A DNA stretch of 64,000 bases from Nonomuraea jiangxiensis (GCF_900099965.1 NZ_FNDJ01000042.1:1-64000), one strand, 5' to 3'; positions 1 through 9,166 are shown, counted from the first letter of the stretch. Notes: generated by a model from the letters alone, not told the origin. Translations and numbers: made by a program.

Positions 1-3000
1 CTGGATGTGGGGTTGCTGGAGCGGGCGTTGGTGGGGTTGGCGGAGCGGCATGAGGTGCTGCGGTCGCGGTTCGTGCAGGTTGAGGATGAGGTGCTGGTGT
101 CGGTGGGGGCCGAGCCGGTGGTGCCTTTTGAGGTGGTGGAGCTGGGTGAGGGGGAGGCTCGTGGGTTTTTGCTGGGGGTGGCGGGGCGGCGTTTCGATCT
201 GACGGTTGAGCCTCCGGTGCGGGCGTGTGTGGTTCGGCATGGTGTGGTGGATCATCAGTTGCTGGTGACGGTCCATCATGTGGTGAACGATGCGTGGTCG
301 GCGGTGTTGTTCGCCCGGGAGTTGGGTGAGCTGTATGCGGCGTTGGCGGAGGGGCGGCCTGCGTCGCTGGCGGAGTTGCCGGTGCAGTACGCCGATTACG
401 CGGCGTGGCAGCGTTCGCGGGTGGAGGGTGAGCTGCGTGACACCCAGTTGGCCTACTGGCGTGAGCGGCTGGCGGGCATGCCGGAGCGCCTCGAACTCCC
501 CGCGAGCAAGCCACGTCCTGCTCGACGCGGTCACGACGGTGCCAATGTTCCGTTCATGATCCCGACCCCGGTCTTCGAACGGCTGCGAGCGCTGGGCGCC
601 GAGGAGAACGCCTCGCTGTTCATGGCACTGCTCGCCGCCTTCGCCGTCCTGCTCTCCCGGCACACGGGGCAGCAGGACATCTCCGTCGGCACGCCGACCG
701 CGGAACGGCCCAGGCCGGAGCTTGAGCCCTTGATCGGTTTCTTCCTCAACACGTTGGTGCTCCGTACCGACTGCTCGGGTGACCCCACCTTCCGGGAGCT
801 GATCAGGCAGGTCAGGACCACCACGCTGGACGCCTTCGCCAACGCGGAGGTTCCCTTCGAGGCGCTCGTCGAGGACCTGCGGCCGCGCCGCGATCTGGGC
901 AGTACGCCGCTGGTGCAGGCCATGCTCAGCCTGGAGGACACGGAACGGCCTGCGATGCGGGCCGGGGATCTGCAGGTCGAGTGGGTGTCGTCGAACACCA
1001 CGACCGCCAAGTTCGACCTCTCGCTCCACCTCCAGCGCTTCCCCGGCCGGCTGGGCGGCATCTTCGAGTACCGTACCGACCTCTTCGACGCCGACGTGAT
1101 CGAGCGCATGGCCGAGCACTTCGTCGCCCTGCTCACCGCGGCGGTGGACGACCCCGACGCGCCCGTCTCCGAGCTTCCCCTGCTCTCCCGGGATGTGGCG
1201 GCGGTGGAGGGGTGGAACGCGACGGGGGCGGCGCGGGAGTTCGTGTCCTTGCCCGACGCGGTGGCCGCACGGGTGGCCGCGACGCCCGACGCGCCCGCGG
1301 TGTGCGACGCCGACGGTGCATGGCTGACCTACGCCGAGTTCGGCGCGCGGGTGAACGCGCTGGCCGGAGCCTTGCGTGAGCGTGGTGTGCGCGTGGGTGA
1401 CGTCGTGGGTGTGTGCCTGCCGCGCGGCGTCGATCTGGTGGTGGCCGTGCACGCCGTGGTGGCGGCGGGAGCGGCGTACCTGCCGCTTGCGCCCGACGAC
1501 CCCGACCAGCGGCTGGCGTTCATGGTCACGGACAGCGGAGTGCGGGCCGTGATCACCGAGGAGCCGCAGCGTTTCGCCGGGTGTGTCACGGTGAGTCCGG
1601 CGGCTGAGCCCGAGGACGGGGAGCCGGGACGTGTGCCGGTTCATGCGAGTGCGCCGGCGTATGTGATCTACACGTCGGGGTCCACGGGGCGGCCGAAGGG
1701 CGTGGTGGTCTCGCATCGGGCGATCGCGAATCGGCTGGTGTGGATGGGGGAGGCCTTCCCGTTGGCCGCCGGTGATCGGGTGCTGCACAAGACGCCGTTC
1801 ACGTTCGACGTGTCCGTGTGGGAGTTGTTCTGGCCGTTGATGTCCGGCGCGGGGCTGGTGGTGGCGGGCCCGGGTGCGCATCGTGACACCTCCGCCTTGA
1901 TCGGGCTGATTCAGCGGCATGACGTGTCGATGGTGCATTTTGTGCCGTCGATGCTGGAGGCGCTGCTGGAGGAGCCGGTCCTGGAGGTGCCTTCGCTGCG
2001 GCGCGTGGTGTGTTCGGGGGAGGCGTTGCCGTCGTCGTTGGCGGGGCGGTTCTTCGAGCGGATTCCGCATGCGCGATTGCACAACCTGTACGGGCCGACC
2101 GAAGCCGCCGTCGATGTGAGCTGGCATGAGTGTGTGCCGGGGGAGACGCGCACGCCGATCGGCGCGCCGATCCGGGGCATCCGGCTGGAAGTCCTGGACC
2201 AGGACCTGCGGCGGGTGCCGGTGGGGACGGCGGGGGAGCTGTGCATCGCCGGGGTGGGCCTGGCCGACGGATACACCGGCAGGCCGGGATTGACGGCGCG
2301 GCAGTTCGTCCCCGATCCCTACGGCCCACCGGGTTCGCGGTTGTATCGGACAGGTGATCTGGCGCGGTGGTCGCCGGAGGGTGAGGTCGACTACCTGGGC
2401 CGGATCGATCACCAGGTGAAGATCCGCGGGATGCGGGTGGAGCTTGGTGAGGTCGAGGCGGTGCTGGCCGGGCACGCGTCGGTGACCGCGGCGGTGGTGC
2501 GGCCGTTCGGCGGAGGGTTGGCGGCGTACGTGGTGGGCGAGCCGGACATCGCGGAGCTGACGGGGTATCTGCGTGCGCAGTTGCCCGATCACATGGTTCC
2601 GTCCTGGTTCACGGTGCTGGAGCGGTTGCCGGTCACCGCCAACGGCAAACTCGACCGTGAAGCGCTTCCCACGCCTCAGGCCCCGGCGGACGTGCCCTAC
2701 GAGGAGCCGAGCGGGGCGGCCGAACGGGCGGTCGCCGAGGTCTGGGCCGAGGTGCTGGACATCGCGCCGCCGGGCGCCCACGACGGTTTCTTCGCCCTCG
2801 GCGGCGACTCCATCAGATCGCTCAAGATCGTCGCACGCCTCCGGGCCCGCGGCTACACCCTCAAGCTCGAGGACGTTTTCGTCCACCAGACGGTACGGGA
2901 GCTGGCCCAGGCGATCACCCTCGGCGAGACCGGCGAGAGCACGGGCAGCCAGGCGTTCGGCCTGCTCGGCTCGGCGGATCTGGATCGGCTCAAGCAACGA

Positions 3001-3021
3001 TTCCGAGGAGGCAGGCGTTGA
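1..3021 (+). CDS. Nonribosomal peptide synthetase, module C-A(Ser)-PCP, 5' end cut by the window
   Basis: The reading frame is open from base 1, entering inside a condensation domain, so the true start lies upstream. Domain order: condensation with HHVVNDAWS, adenylation with YTSGSTGRPKG, NLYGPTE, the GMRVELGEVEAVL core and ANGKLDREALP, then a carrier domain with LGGDSIRS (phosphopantetheine Ser about codon 937 of the window). Reading the ten specificity positions by eye against GrsA gives DVWHVSLVDK, essentially the known serine code (EntF type), so serine is the expected substrate. The protein ends about 60 residues after the carrier motif, with a short tail (FGLLGSADLDRLKQRF) like the linker that normally leads into another C or E domain; no epimerisation domain is present. 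It overlaps the next NRPS gene by 4 bp (TTGA). Third-position base use changes abruptly near 484, 1192 and 2656, suggesting mosaic origin. Confidence 0.95.
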   Translation: MDVGLLERALVGLAERHEVLRSRFVQVEDEVLVSVGAEPVVPFEVVELGEGEARGFLLGVAGRRFDLTVEPPVRACVVRHGVVDHQLLVTVHHVVNDAWSAVLFARELGELYAALAEGRPASLAELPVQYADYAAWQRSRVEGELRDTQLAYWRERLAGMPERLELPASKPRPARRGHDGANVPFMIPTPVFERLRALGAEENASLFMALLAAFAVLLSRHTGQQDISVGTPTAERPRPELEPLIGFFLNTLVLRTDCSGDPTFRELIRQVRTTTLDAFANAEVPFEALVEDLRPRRDLGSTPLVQAMLSLEDTERPAMRAGDLQVEWVSSNTTTAKFDLSLHLQRFPGRLGGIFEYRTDLFDADVIERMAEHFVALLTAAVDDPDAPVSELPLLSRDVAAVEGWNATGAAREFVSLPDAVAARVAATPDAPAVCDADGAWLTYAEFGARVNALAGALRERGVRVGDVVGVCLPRGVDLVVAVHAVVAAGAAYLPLAPDDPDQRLAFMVTDSGVRAVITEEPQRFAGCVTVSPAAEPEDGEPGRVPVHASAPAYVIYTSGSTGRPKGVVVSHRAIANRLVWMGEAFPLAAGDRVLHKTPFTFDVSVWELFWPLMSGAGLVVAGPGAHRDTSALIGLIQRHDVSMVHFVPSMLEALLEEPVLEVPSLRRVVCSGEALPSSLAGRFFERIPHARLHNLYGPTEAAVDVSWHECVPGETRTPIGAPIRGIRLEVLDQDLRRVPVGTAGELCIAGVGLADGYTGRPGLTARQFVPDPYGPPGSRLYRTGDLARWSPEGEVDYLGRIDHQVKIRGMRVELGEVEAVLAGHASVTAAVVRPFGGGLAAYVVGEPDIAELTGYLRAQLPDHMVPSWFTVLERLPVTANGKLDREALPTPQAPADVPYEEPSGAAERAVAEVWAEVLDIAPPGAHDGFFALGGDSIRSLKIVARLRARGYTLKLEDVFVHQTVRELAQAITLGETGESTGSQAFGLLGSADLDRLKQRFRGGRR

Positions 3022-6000
3022 CGGCGACAGAGTCCGTGACCGGGCTGGAAGACGCCTACCCGCTGACCGCGCTGCAGGCGGGAATGCTCTTCCACAGCGC
3101 CTACCAGGAAGACTCCGCGACCTACCACGACGTCTTCACCCTGATCCTGCACGGCACCTACCGGAGCGAGGTGTTCAGGTCCGCGCTGCGCGACGTCATG
3201 GCCGGGCACGCCGTCCTGCGGACCTCGTTCGACCTGACCGGATTCGACGAGCCGATCCAGCTCGTCTGGGAAGACGTCGAGCCGCCCGTACAGGAGATCG
3301 ACCTTTCCGGGTTCGAGGATCCGCGGCAGCGGCTGAGCATCTGGCGGGAGGAGGAGAAGCGGCGGCCGTTCGACTGGGAGGCCCCGCCGCTCTTCCGCGC
3401 CGTCATTCACCACCTCGCACCGGGACGGTTCGCGCTCACGCTGAGCTTCCACCACGCGATCCTCGACGGCTGGAGCGTGGCCTCGCTCGTGACCGAACTG
3501 CTCGGCCGCTACGCCGCCAGGTTCGCCGCCGACAGTGAACCGGCGGTCCGGCCCGGTGAGGCCCCGAAGCTGACCTTCCGTGATTTCGTCGCCAGGGAGA
3601 AGGCCGCGGTGGCGTCCGCGGCGACCGAGCGGTTCTGGCAGGACGTGCTGGCGGAGGCGCCGACCACCACGCTGCCTCGCCTGCCCGGATACCGTACGGG
3701 GGACGCGGAGGAGACGACGGCTCACGCCGTACCCCTCGGCGAGCCGCTCGTGGCGGCGCTCCAGCAGGTCGCGCGCCAGGCCAAGGTGCCGCTGCGGACC
3801 GTGCTGCTCGCAGGCCACCTCCGCGTGCTCGCGCTGCTCACCGGCGACGCCGATGTCATCACCGGCCTGGTCACGCACGGCAGGCCCGAGCACGAGGCGG
3901 CGGAGCAGGTCCTCGGCCTGTTCCTCAACAGCGTGCCCGTCAGGGTCCGTACGGACGTCGGCACCTGGCAGGAGCTGATCAGGAAGGTCTTCGAAGCCGA
4001 GGTGGCCCTCCTGCCGCACCGCCTCTACCCGCTGTTCGAGATGCAACGGCTCACCAACCGGTCGCCGGTGATCGACGTCCTCTTCGACTACCGCGACTTC
4101 CACGTCTACCGCGACCTCGGTCCTGGCGGCCCGATCGAGGTCGTGGAGAGCGAGTTCTTCGAGCAGACCAACCTGCCGCTCTCGGCCAACTTCACGTGGT
4201 CCCCGCAGAGCGGCGGGCTGGAGCTGAAGCTGAAGTACGACGTCACCCAGTTCTCCGCGGACCAGATCCTCCGCATGGGCGAGTACTACCACCAGGTCTT
4301 CACCAAGATCGCCGCGGATCCCGCGGCCGATCCCCGTGGCGCGGCGGAGCTCCTCGCCCACGATGTGGCGGCGGTGGAGGGGTGGAACGCGACGGGGCCG
4401 GCGCGGGAGTTCGTGTCGTTGCCTGCGGCGGTGGCGCGGCGGGTGGCCGCGACGCCGGGTGCCGCGGCTGTTTGCGGCGGCGACGGGGTGTGGCTGTCCT
4501 ATGCGGAGTTCGGCGCACGGGTGAGCGCGCTGGCTTCGGCCCTTCGTGAGCGGGGTGTGCGGCTGGGCGATGTGGTGGGGGTGTGCCTGCCGCGGAGCGT
4601 GGAGCTGGTGGTCGCCGTCCATGCGGTGATGGCGGCGGGGGGCGCCTATCTGCCGCTGGAGCCGGAGTACCCGGATGAGCGGTTGACGTTCATGGTGGCC
4701 GATGCCGGGGCGCGGGTCGTGATCACCGAGGCTCCGGAGCGGTTCGGGGAGGTGGAGACCGTCTCCACCACCGTGCCGGACGTCGGCCGCGGGGCGGAGC
4801 CTGTGGCCGTTCCTCCGGAGGCGTCGGCGTACGTGATCTACACGTCGGGGTCGACGGGGCGGCCGAAGGGCGTGGTGGTCTCGCATCGCGCGATCGCGAA
4901 TCGGCTCGTGTGGATGGGGGAGGCATTCCCGCTCGGAGCGGGGGATCGGGTGGTGCAGAAGACGCCGTTCACGTTCGACGTGTCGGTGTGGGAGTTGTTC
5001 TGGCCGCTGGTGGAGGGCGCCGGGCTGGTCGTGGCGCCGCCCGGCGTGCACCTGGACGCGCCGGCGTTGGTGGAGTTGATGCGGCGGGAGCACGTGTCGA
5101 TGGTCCATTTCGTGCCATCGATGCTGGACGCGGTGATGGAGGCGCCGGATCTGGCGATGCCGTCCCTGCGGCGGGTGGTGTGCTCGGGGGAGGCGTTGCC
5201 GAGCGCGCTCGTGGCGCGGGTTCACCAGATGTGGCCCGGTGTGGAGGTCCACAACCTGTACGGGCCGACCGAGGCGGCGGTGGATGTGACCTGGCATGCG
5301 TGCCAGGTGGGGGAGGAGCGGACGCCGATCGGGGCGCCGATCCGGGCGACGCGCATCGAGATCCTGGATGCCGATTCGCGGCGGGTGCCGGTCGGGACGG
5401 CAGGAGAGTTGTGCATCGGCGGAGTGCAGGTGGCCGAGGGGTATGTGCGGCGGCCCGGGCTGACCGCCGAGCGGTTCGTCCCGGACCCGTATGGCCCGCC
5501 GGGATCGCGGTTGTATCGCACTGGTGACCTGGCGCGGTGGTTGCCGCACGGCGAGGTGGACTACCTGGGCCGGATGGACGACCAGGTGAAGGTCCGCGGG
5601 ATGCGGGTGGAACTGGGCGAGATCGAGGCGGTGCTGGCCCGGCACCCCGCAGTGCAGGCGGCGGCGGTACGGCCGATGAACGGCGTGCTGGCGGCCTACG
5701 TGGTGGGCCGGGCGGATGCGCAGGACCTGGTGGGGTTCCTGCGTGAGCGGTTGCCGGAGCACATGATCCCCGCGTCGTTCACCGAGTTGGAGCGCTTACC
5801 GGTCACCGCCAACGGCAAACTCGACCGCCAAGCACTCCCTGACCCGGCACCGGCGGCCCGTGCTCCGTACGAAGCCCCCCGGGACGACCTGGAGCGGACC
5901 CTCACCGAGATCTGGGCCGACATCCTCGGGGTCGAGCAGGTCGGCATCCGCGACGACTTCTTCGATCTGGGCGGTCACTCGCTGCTGGCGCTCCGCCTGG

Positions 6001-6926
6001 CCCTGCGCATGCGCCAGGAGCTCGGCCGCGAGATCCCGGTGGGGACGGTCCTCGCCGCGCCCACGGTGGCGCTGCTCGTCGAGGCGCTCGCCGACGAGGG
6101 CGAGAACCCGGTGTCACGCGGCAGGGTCGTCCCGCTGCGCACCACGGGCAAGCGCCCGCCGCTCTTCCTCATCCATGCCCTCGGCGGGCAGGTGTTCCGG
6201 TATCGGCCGCTCGCCCAGCACCTGGGCGAGGACCAGCCGGTCTACGCCATCCCGGCGCATGGCCTCACCGCGGGCGACGCCGTACACTCCTCGATCGACG
6301 AGATGGCGGAGGCCTACGCGGGTTACATCCGCGAGATCGCCCCGGCAGGGCCCTACTTCCTGGGGGGATTCTGCATCGGCGGGAACATCGCCCTGGAAGT
6401 GGCCCGCAGACTGCGCGCATCCGGCGAGGCCGTGCCGTACGTCTTCCTCGCCTGGTCCTCCGCGGACGAGCCGGTGGTCGGCTCCACCCTGGAGGACGAC
6501 ACCGCGCTGATGGTGCACGCGCTCGCCGGCGGCGCCACCTCGCTCGACCCACGCGAGCTCAGCCTGCTCGAACCGGCCGAGCGCCTGCTGAAGATCGTCA
6601 ACGCGGCCACCAAGGAAGGGCAGCTGCGGACGGAGACCGACGACCTCGACCAGATCCAGCGCTACGTGGAGGTCTTCCGCGCCAACGCGCATGCGGTCGG
6701 CCGCTACCAGCACGACGTCTACGACGGGCCCGCCGTCCTGCTGATTCCGGAAGAGGACAAGGCGCCCGCCGATGAGGATTTCGGCTGGCGGCCGATCGTC
6801 CCGGGCCTGGACACCGGGCTCATCCCCGGCGCCCGCTTCAGCGCGTTGTACGACCCCTACGTCACCAGAACCGCCCACGAATGGAGGAGGTGGATGGACC
6901 GTGGCCTCGGACACGCCGACCACTGA
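3018..6926 (+). CDS. Nonribosomal peptide synthetase, C-A(Ser)-PCP-TE termination module
   Basis: 1302 aa from a TTG start that overlaps the previous stop; GAGGAGG lies 7 nt upstream. Domains: condensation (about residues 12-440; YPLTALQAGMLFH and HHAILDGWS at about 145, a pattern typical of D-accepting condensation domains), adenylation (about 455-925; code read as DVWHVSLVDK, serine), carrier domain (LGGHS, Ser988), and a C-terminal type I thioesterase (about 1045-1302). The thioesterase has the HALGG oxyanion stretch but GFCIGG where GxSxG is expected, putting Cys1119 at the nucleophile, and IPGARFS where the catalytic GxHF/Y motif normally lies (Arg1273 instead of His). The frame is intact. 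Being the last module, it should release the product by hydrolysis or cyclisation. Its A domain is a near copy, without net indels, of that in the preceding gene. Confidence 0.96.
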   Translation: MTATESVTGLEDAYPLTALQAGMLFHSAYQEDSATYHDVFTLILHGTYRSEVFRSALRDVMAGHAVLRTSFDLTGFDEPIQLVWEDVEPPVQEIDLSGFEDPRQRLSIWREEEKRRPFDWEAPPLFRAVIHHLAPGRFALTLSFHHAILDGWSVASLVTELLGRYAARFAADSEPAVRPGEAPKLTFRDFVAREKAAVASAATERFWQDVLAEAPTTTLPRLPGYRTGDAEETTAHAVPLGEPLVAALQQVARQAKVPLRTVLLAGHLRVLALLTGDADVITGLVTHGRPEHEAAEQVLGLFLNSVPVRVRTDVGTWQELIRKVFEAEVALLPHRLYPLFEMQRLTNRSPVIDVLFDYRDFHVYRDLGPGGPIEVVESEFFEQTNLPLSANFTWSPQSGGLELKLKYDVTQFSADQILRMGEYYHQVFTKIAADPAADPRGAAELLAHDVAAVEGWNATGPAREFVSLPAAVARRVAATPGAAAVCGGDGVWLSYAEFGARVSALASALRERGVRLGDVVGVCLPRSVELVVAVHAVMAAGGAYLPLEPEYPDERLTFMVADAGARVVITEAPERFGEVETVSTTVPDVGRGAEPVAVPPEASAYVIYTSGSTGRPKGVVVSHRAIANRLVWMGEAFPLGAGDRVVQKTPFTFDVSVWELFWPLVEGAGLVVAPPGVHLDAPALVELMRREHVSMVHFVPSMLDAVMEAPDLAMPSLRRVVCSGEALPSALVARVHQMWPGVEVHNLYGPTEAAVDVTWHACQVGEERTPIGAPIRATRIEILDADSRRVPVGTAGELCIGGVQVAEGYVRRPGLTAERFVPDPYGPPGSRLYRTGDLARWLPHGEVDYLGRMDDQVKVRGMRVELGEIEAVLARHPAVQAAAVRPMNGVLAAYVVGRADAQDLVGFLRERLPEHMIPASFTELERLPVTANGKLDRQALPDPAPAARAPYEAPRDDLERTLTEIWADILGVEQVGIRDDFFDLGGHSLLALRLALRMRQELGREIPVGTVLAAPTVALLVEALADEGENPVSRGRVVPLRTTGKRPPLFLIHALGGQVFRYRPLAQHLGEDQPVYAIPAHGLTAGDAVHSSIDEMAEAYAGYIREIAPAGPYFLGGFCIGGNIALEVARRLRASGEAVPYVFLAWSSADEPVVGSTLEDDTALMVHALAGGATSLDPRELSLLEPAERLLKIVNAATKEGQLRTETDDLDQIQRYVEVFRANAHAVGRYQHDVYDGPAVLLIPEEDKAPADEDFGWRPIVPGLDTGLIPGARFSALYDPYVTRTAHEWRRWMDRGLGHADH

Positions 6927-8196
6927 GACACCGGCGCCCGCACCGGCCGTAGAGGAGCCCGCGAGCCTCTGGAAGCATCGGGAGTTCCTCAAGCTCTGGC
7001 TCGGCTACACCACCTCGCAGTTCGGTAGTCAGATCACCGTGGTGGCCATGCCGCTGGTGGCGATCGTCATCCTCGGCGCGGACGAAGCCGCGGTCGGCAC
7101 GCTCGGCGCGGTCGGCCGACTGCCGTTCCTGTTGTTCCTGTTCGCCGGCTTCTGGGCCGACCGGTTCCGCAAGCGGCCCACCATGATCGCCGCGGACGTC
7201 GGTCGCGCCCTGCTGTTGCTCCTGATCGTCGTCATGTACCTCACCGATACGCTCACGCTCTTCTGGCTCGGCACGATCTCCTTCTTCTCGGTCGCGCTGT
7301 TCGTGTTCTTCGAGGTCGCCAACATGTCGCACCTGCCGTTCCTGGTGGGTCGCGAGCATCTCGGTGACGGCAACGCCAAGTTGCAACTGAGCACCTCCGT
7401 CTCCAGGATCGCCGGAAACAGCGCGGGATCGGCCCTGGTCAGCACGTTCGCCGCGGCCCTGGTCCTGGTCGTCGACGTGGTGACGTTCCTCGTCTCCGCG
7501 ATCAGTTGCGCGCTGATACGCAAGCCCGAGCCGGTGCCCACCCCCGGCGAGGACCGGCCGGGCGTGTTCTCCTCGATCGCGGAGGGCCTGCGCTGGGTGT
7601 GGCGGGACCCGCTGATCAGGCCGGGTGTGATCGCGGCCGGCTTCTACATGTTCTTCTACACCGGCATCGAGGTCCTGCTGCCGCTCTGGATGGTCCAAGG
7701 GCTCGGCCTCAGCCCCTACTGGCTCGGTATCCTGCTGGCCGTCGGCGCTCCCGGCGCCATTCTCGGGTCGCTGCTGGCCACGCGGTCGATGAAGTGGATC
7801 GGCATCGGCCCGGCGTTCTTCTGGCCCACCGTGGTCGGCAACCTCTCGTTGTTCCTCATCGGGCTGGCGACGGGGCCGACGTGGCTGCTGCTCGTCATGA
7901 TCGGAGCCGCGCAGTTCCTGCTGGGCATCACCGGGCCCATCGCGATGGTGGCGAGCGCGACGCTGCGCATGGGCGCCACCCCGCAGCATCTGCAGGGCCG
8001 GGTGATGGCCTCACAGCGTGCCGTCGCCCTCAGCCTCGCCCCGCTCGGCGCCCTGCTCACGGGGCTGCTCGCGGCCGGGATCGGGATGCGTACCACACTG
8101 CTGATCTGCGCGGCTGGCGCGGTGATCCCGATCTTCGTGCTCGCGCTGTCACCCATTCCCAAGACCAAGGGCATGCCAGAACCGCAGGAGCACTGA
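6901..8196 (+). CDS. MFS exporter of the MFS_3 / enterobactin-exporter type
   Basis: 431 aa starting at a GTG that overlaps the end of the NRPS gene by 26 bp, with GGAGGAGG just upstream. About 35 soluble N-terminal residues rich in Ala/Pro/Thr precede roughly 10-12 hydrophobic segments. FWADRFRKRPTMI matches the loop between helices 2 and 3 of the drug:H+ and siderophore exporters of this family, and TPQHLQGRVMAS matches a conserved cytoplasmic loop. Tight coupling to the NRPS gene and to the dioxygenase downstream argues for export of, or self-protection against, the peptide product. Family is secure; substrate is inferred from context. Confidence 0.9.
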   Translation: MASDTPTTETPAPAPAVEEPASLWKHREFLKLWLGYTTSQFGSQITVVAMPLVAIVILGADEAAVGTLGAVGRLPFLLFLFAGFWADRFRKRPTMIAADVGRALLLLLIVVMYLTDTLTLFWLGTISFFSVALFVFFEVANMSHLPFLVGREHLGDGNAKLQLSTSVSRIAGNSAGSALVSTFAAALVLVVDVVTFLVSAISCALIRKPEPVPTPGEDRPGVFSSIAEGLRWVWRDPLIRPGVIAAGFYMFFYTGIEVLLPLWMVQGLGLSPYWLGILLAVGAPGAILGSLLATRSMKWIGIGPAFFWPTVVGNLSLFLIGLATGPTWLLLVMIGAAQFLLGITGPIAMVASATLRMGATPQHLQGRVMASQRAVALSLAPLGALLTGLLAAGIGMRTTLLICAAGAVIPIFVLALSPIPKTKGMPEPQEH

Positions 8197-8198
8197 CC

Positions 8199-9104
8199 AT
8201 GGACAAGATCACCTCGGGCGCGACCACGATCGCGGTGCTCGGCGACGCCGCGCGCGGGCCCGCGGACGAGCTGCTCGTCCAGCACGGTGCCGTGCTGTTC
8301 CGCGGGCTCGGCATCGCCTCACCCGCCGACTTCCACCAGTTTGTCAGCACGTTCGGGGAACCGTTCACCGACTATCGGCACGGCAACTCTCCCCGCATGG
8401 CCGTGCAGACCGGCGTGTGGACCTCCACCGAGTACCCGGCGGAGTACGAGATCTCCCTGCACAACGAGCTGTCCTACGCCCACCGCTGGCCCTCGCGCCT
8501 GTTCTTCTACTGCGACCAGGCCCCCGCGACCGGAGGCGCGACGCCCGTCTCGGACTCCCGGGCCGTGCTGGCCGGCATCGCACCCGAGGTTCGCGAGCGC
8601 TTCGCCACCCGCGGCGTCGCCTACCTGCAGAACCTGCACGGGGGATTCGGCTTCGGCAAGTCCTGGCAGGACACCTACGAGACGACCGACCGGGCCGAGG
8701 TGGAGAAGGCCCTGGCGGAGACCGGCGCGGAGTTCCGCTGGACCGACGACGAGGAGCTCAGAGTACGGCAGGCCCGCCCGGCCATCCGGCGTCACCCCGT
8801 CACCGGCGAGGAGGTCTGGTTCAACCAGGCCGAGCAGTGGCACGTCTCCAACCTCCCGGACGACGAGGCCGACGCCCTGCTGGAGATGGCGGAGACCGAC
8901 GAGGACCTGCCCCTCCAGGCCACCTACGGCGATGGCAGTCCGCTGGACGTGGTCGACCTCCAGCACATCCGCGACGTCGCCAAACGGAACGAATGCTCCT
9001 TCCCCTGGCAGGAAGGCGACGTCATGATGATCGACAACCTGCTCGTCATGCACGGCAGGCACGCTTACACCGGCCCGAGACGGATCCTGGTGGCGATGAT
9101 CTGA
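8199..9104 (+). CDS. TauD/SyrP-like Fe(II)/2-oxoglutarate-dependent dioxygenase, likely tailoring hydroxylase
   Basis: 301 aa, starting 2 nt after the transporter stop. It shows the TauD fold markers: HNELSY supplies the H-x-E half of the iron-binding facial triad (Glu as in clavaminate synthase and SyrP, rather than the Asp of TauD), GGATPVSDSR follows as in the SyrP group, and NLLVMHGRHAYTGPRRILV carries the distal His and the 2-oxoglutarate-binding Arg. Such enzymes in NRPS clusters usually beta-hydroxylate an amino acid, often while it is tethered to a carrier protein. Which residue is modified here cannot be read from the window because upstream modules are missing. Last gene of the + strand cluster. 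Confidence 0.9.
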   Translation: MDKITSGATTIAVLGDAARGPADELLVQHGAVLFRGLGIASPADFHQFVSTFGEPFTDYRHGNSPRMAVQTGVWTSTEYPAEYEISLHNELSYAHRWPSRLFFYCDQAPATGGATPVSDSRAVLAGIAPEVRERFATRGVAYLQNLHGGFGFGKSWQDTYETTDRAEVEKALAETGAEFRWTDDEELRVRQARPAIRRHPVTGEEVWFNQAEQWHVSNLPDDEADALLEMAETDEDLPLQATYGDGSPLDVVDLQHIRDVAKRNECSFPWQEGDVMMIDNLLVMHGRHAYTGPRRILVAMI

Positions 9105-9148
9105 GCGGCGCCGGCGCAGCGTCCCTGTATCTGCCGCTAGGACGTCAA

Positions 9149-9166
9149 GACCCGCGCACGCGGGTC
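9149..9166. terminator. GC hairpin after the NRPS operon
   Basis: GACCCGCG and CGCGGGTC form a perfect 8-bp stem around a two-base centre, 44 nt after the dioxygenase stop and between that gene and the convergent acetyltransferase. There is no T-tract, so it is only a candidate terminator, possibly bidirectional. Confidence 0.4.

Noticed and set aside
2853..5762. Very long open frame on the minus strand under the NRPS genes
   Set aside because: It is the high-GC shadow of the NRPS coding frame: no domain is recognisable, composition is Arg/His/Pro-rich, and the plus strand codes for complete known domains.
3018..6926. NRPS thioesterase as a decayed domain
   Set aside because: The frame is intact, the Cys elbow and oxyanion stretch are conserved, and codon use is normal, so an altered active site is more likely than decay.
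1..9104. Enterobactin-type cluster
   Set aside because: The serine codes and EntS-like exporter invite it, but there is no dihydroxybenzoate loading or biosynthesis gene in the window and the thioesterase and hydroxylase do not fit.
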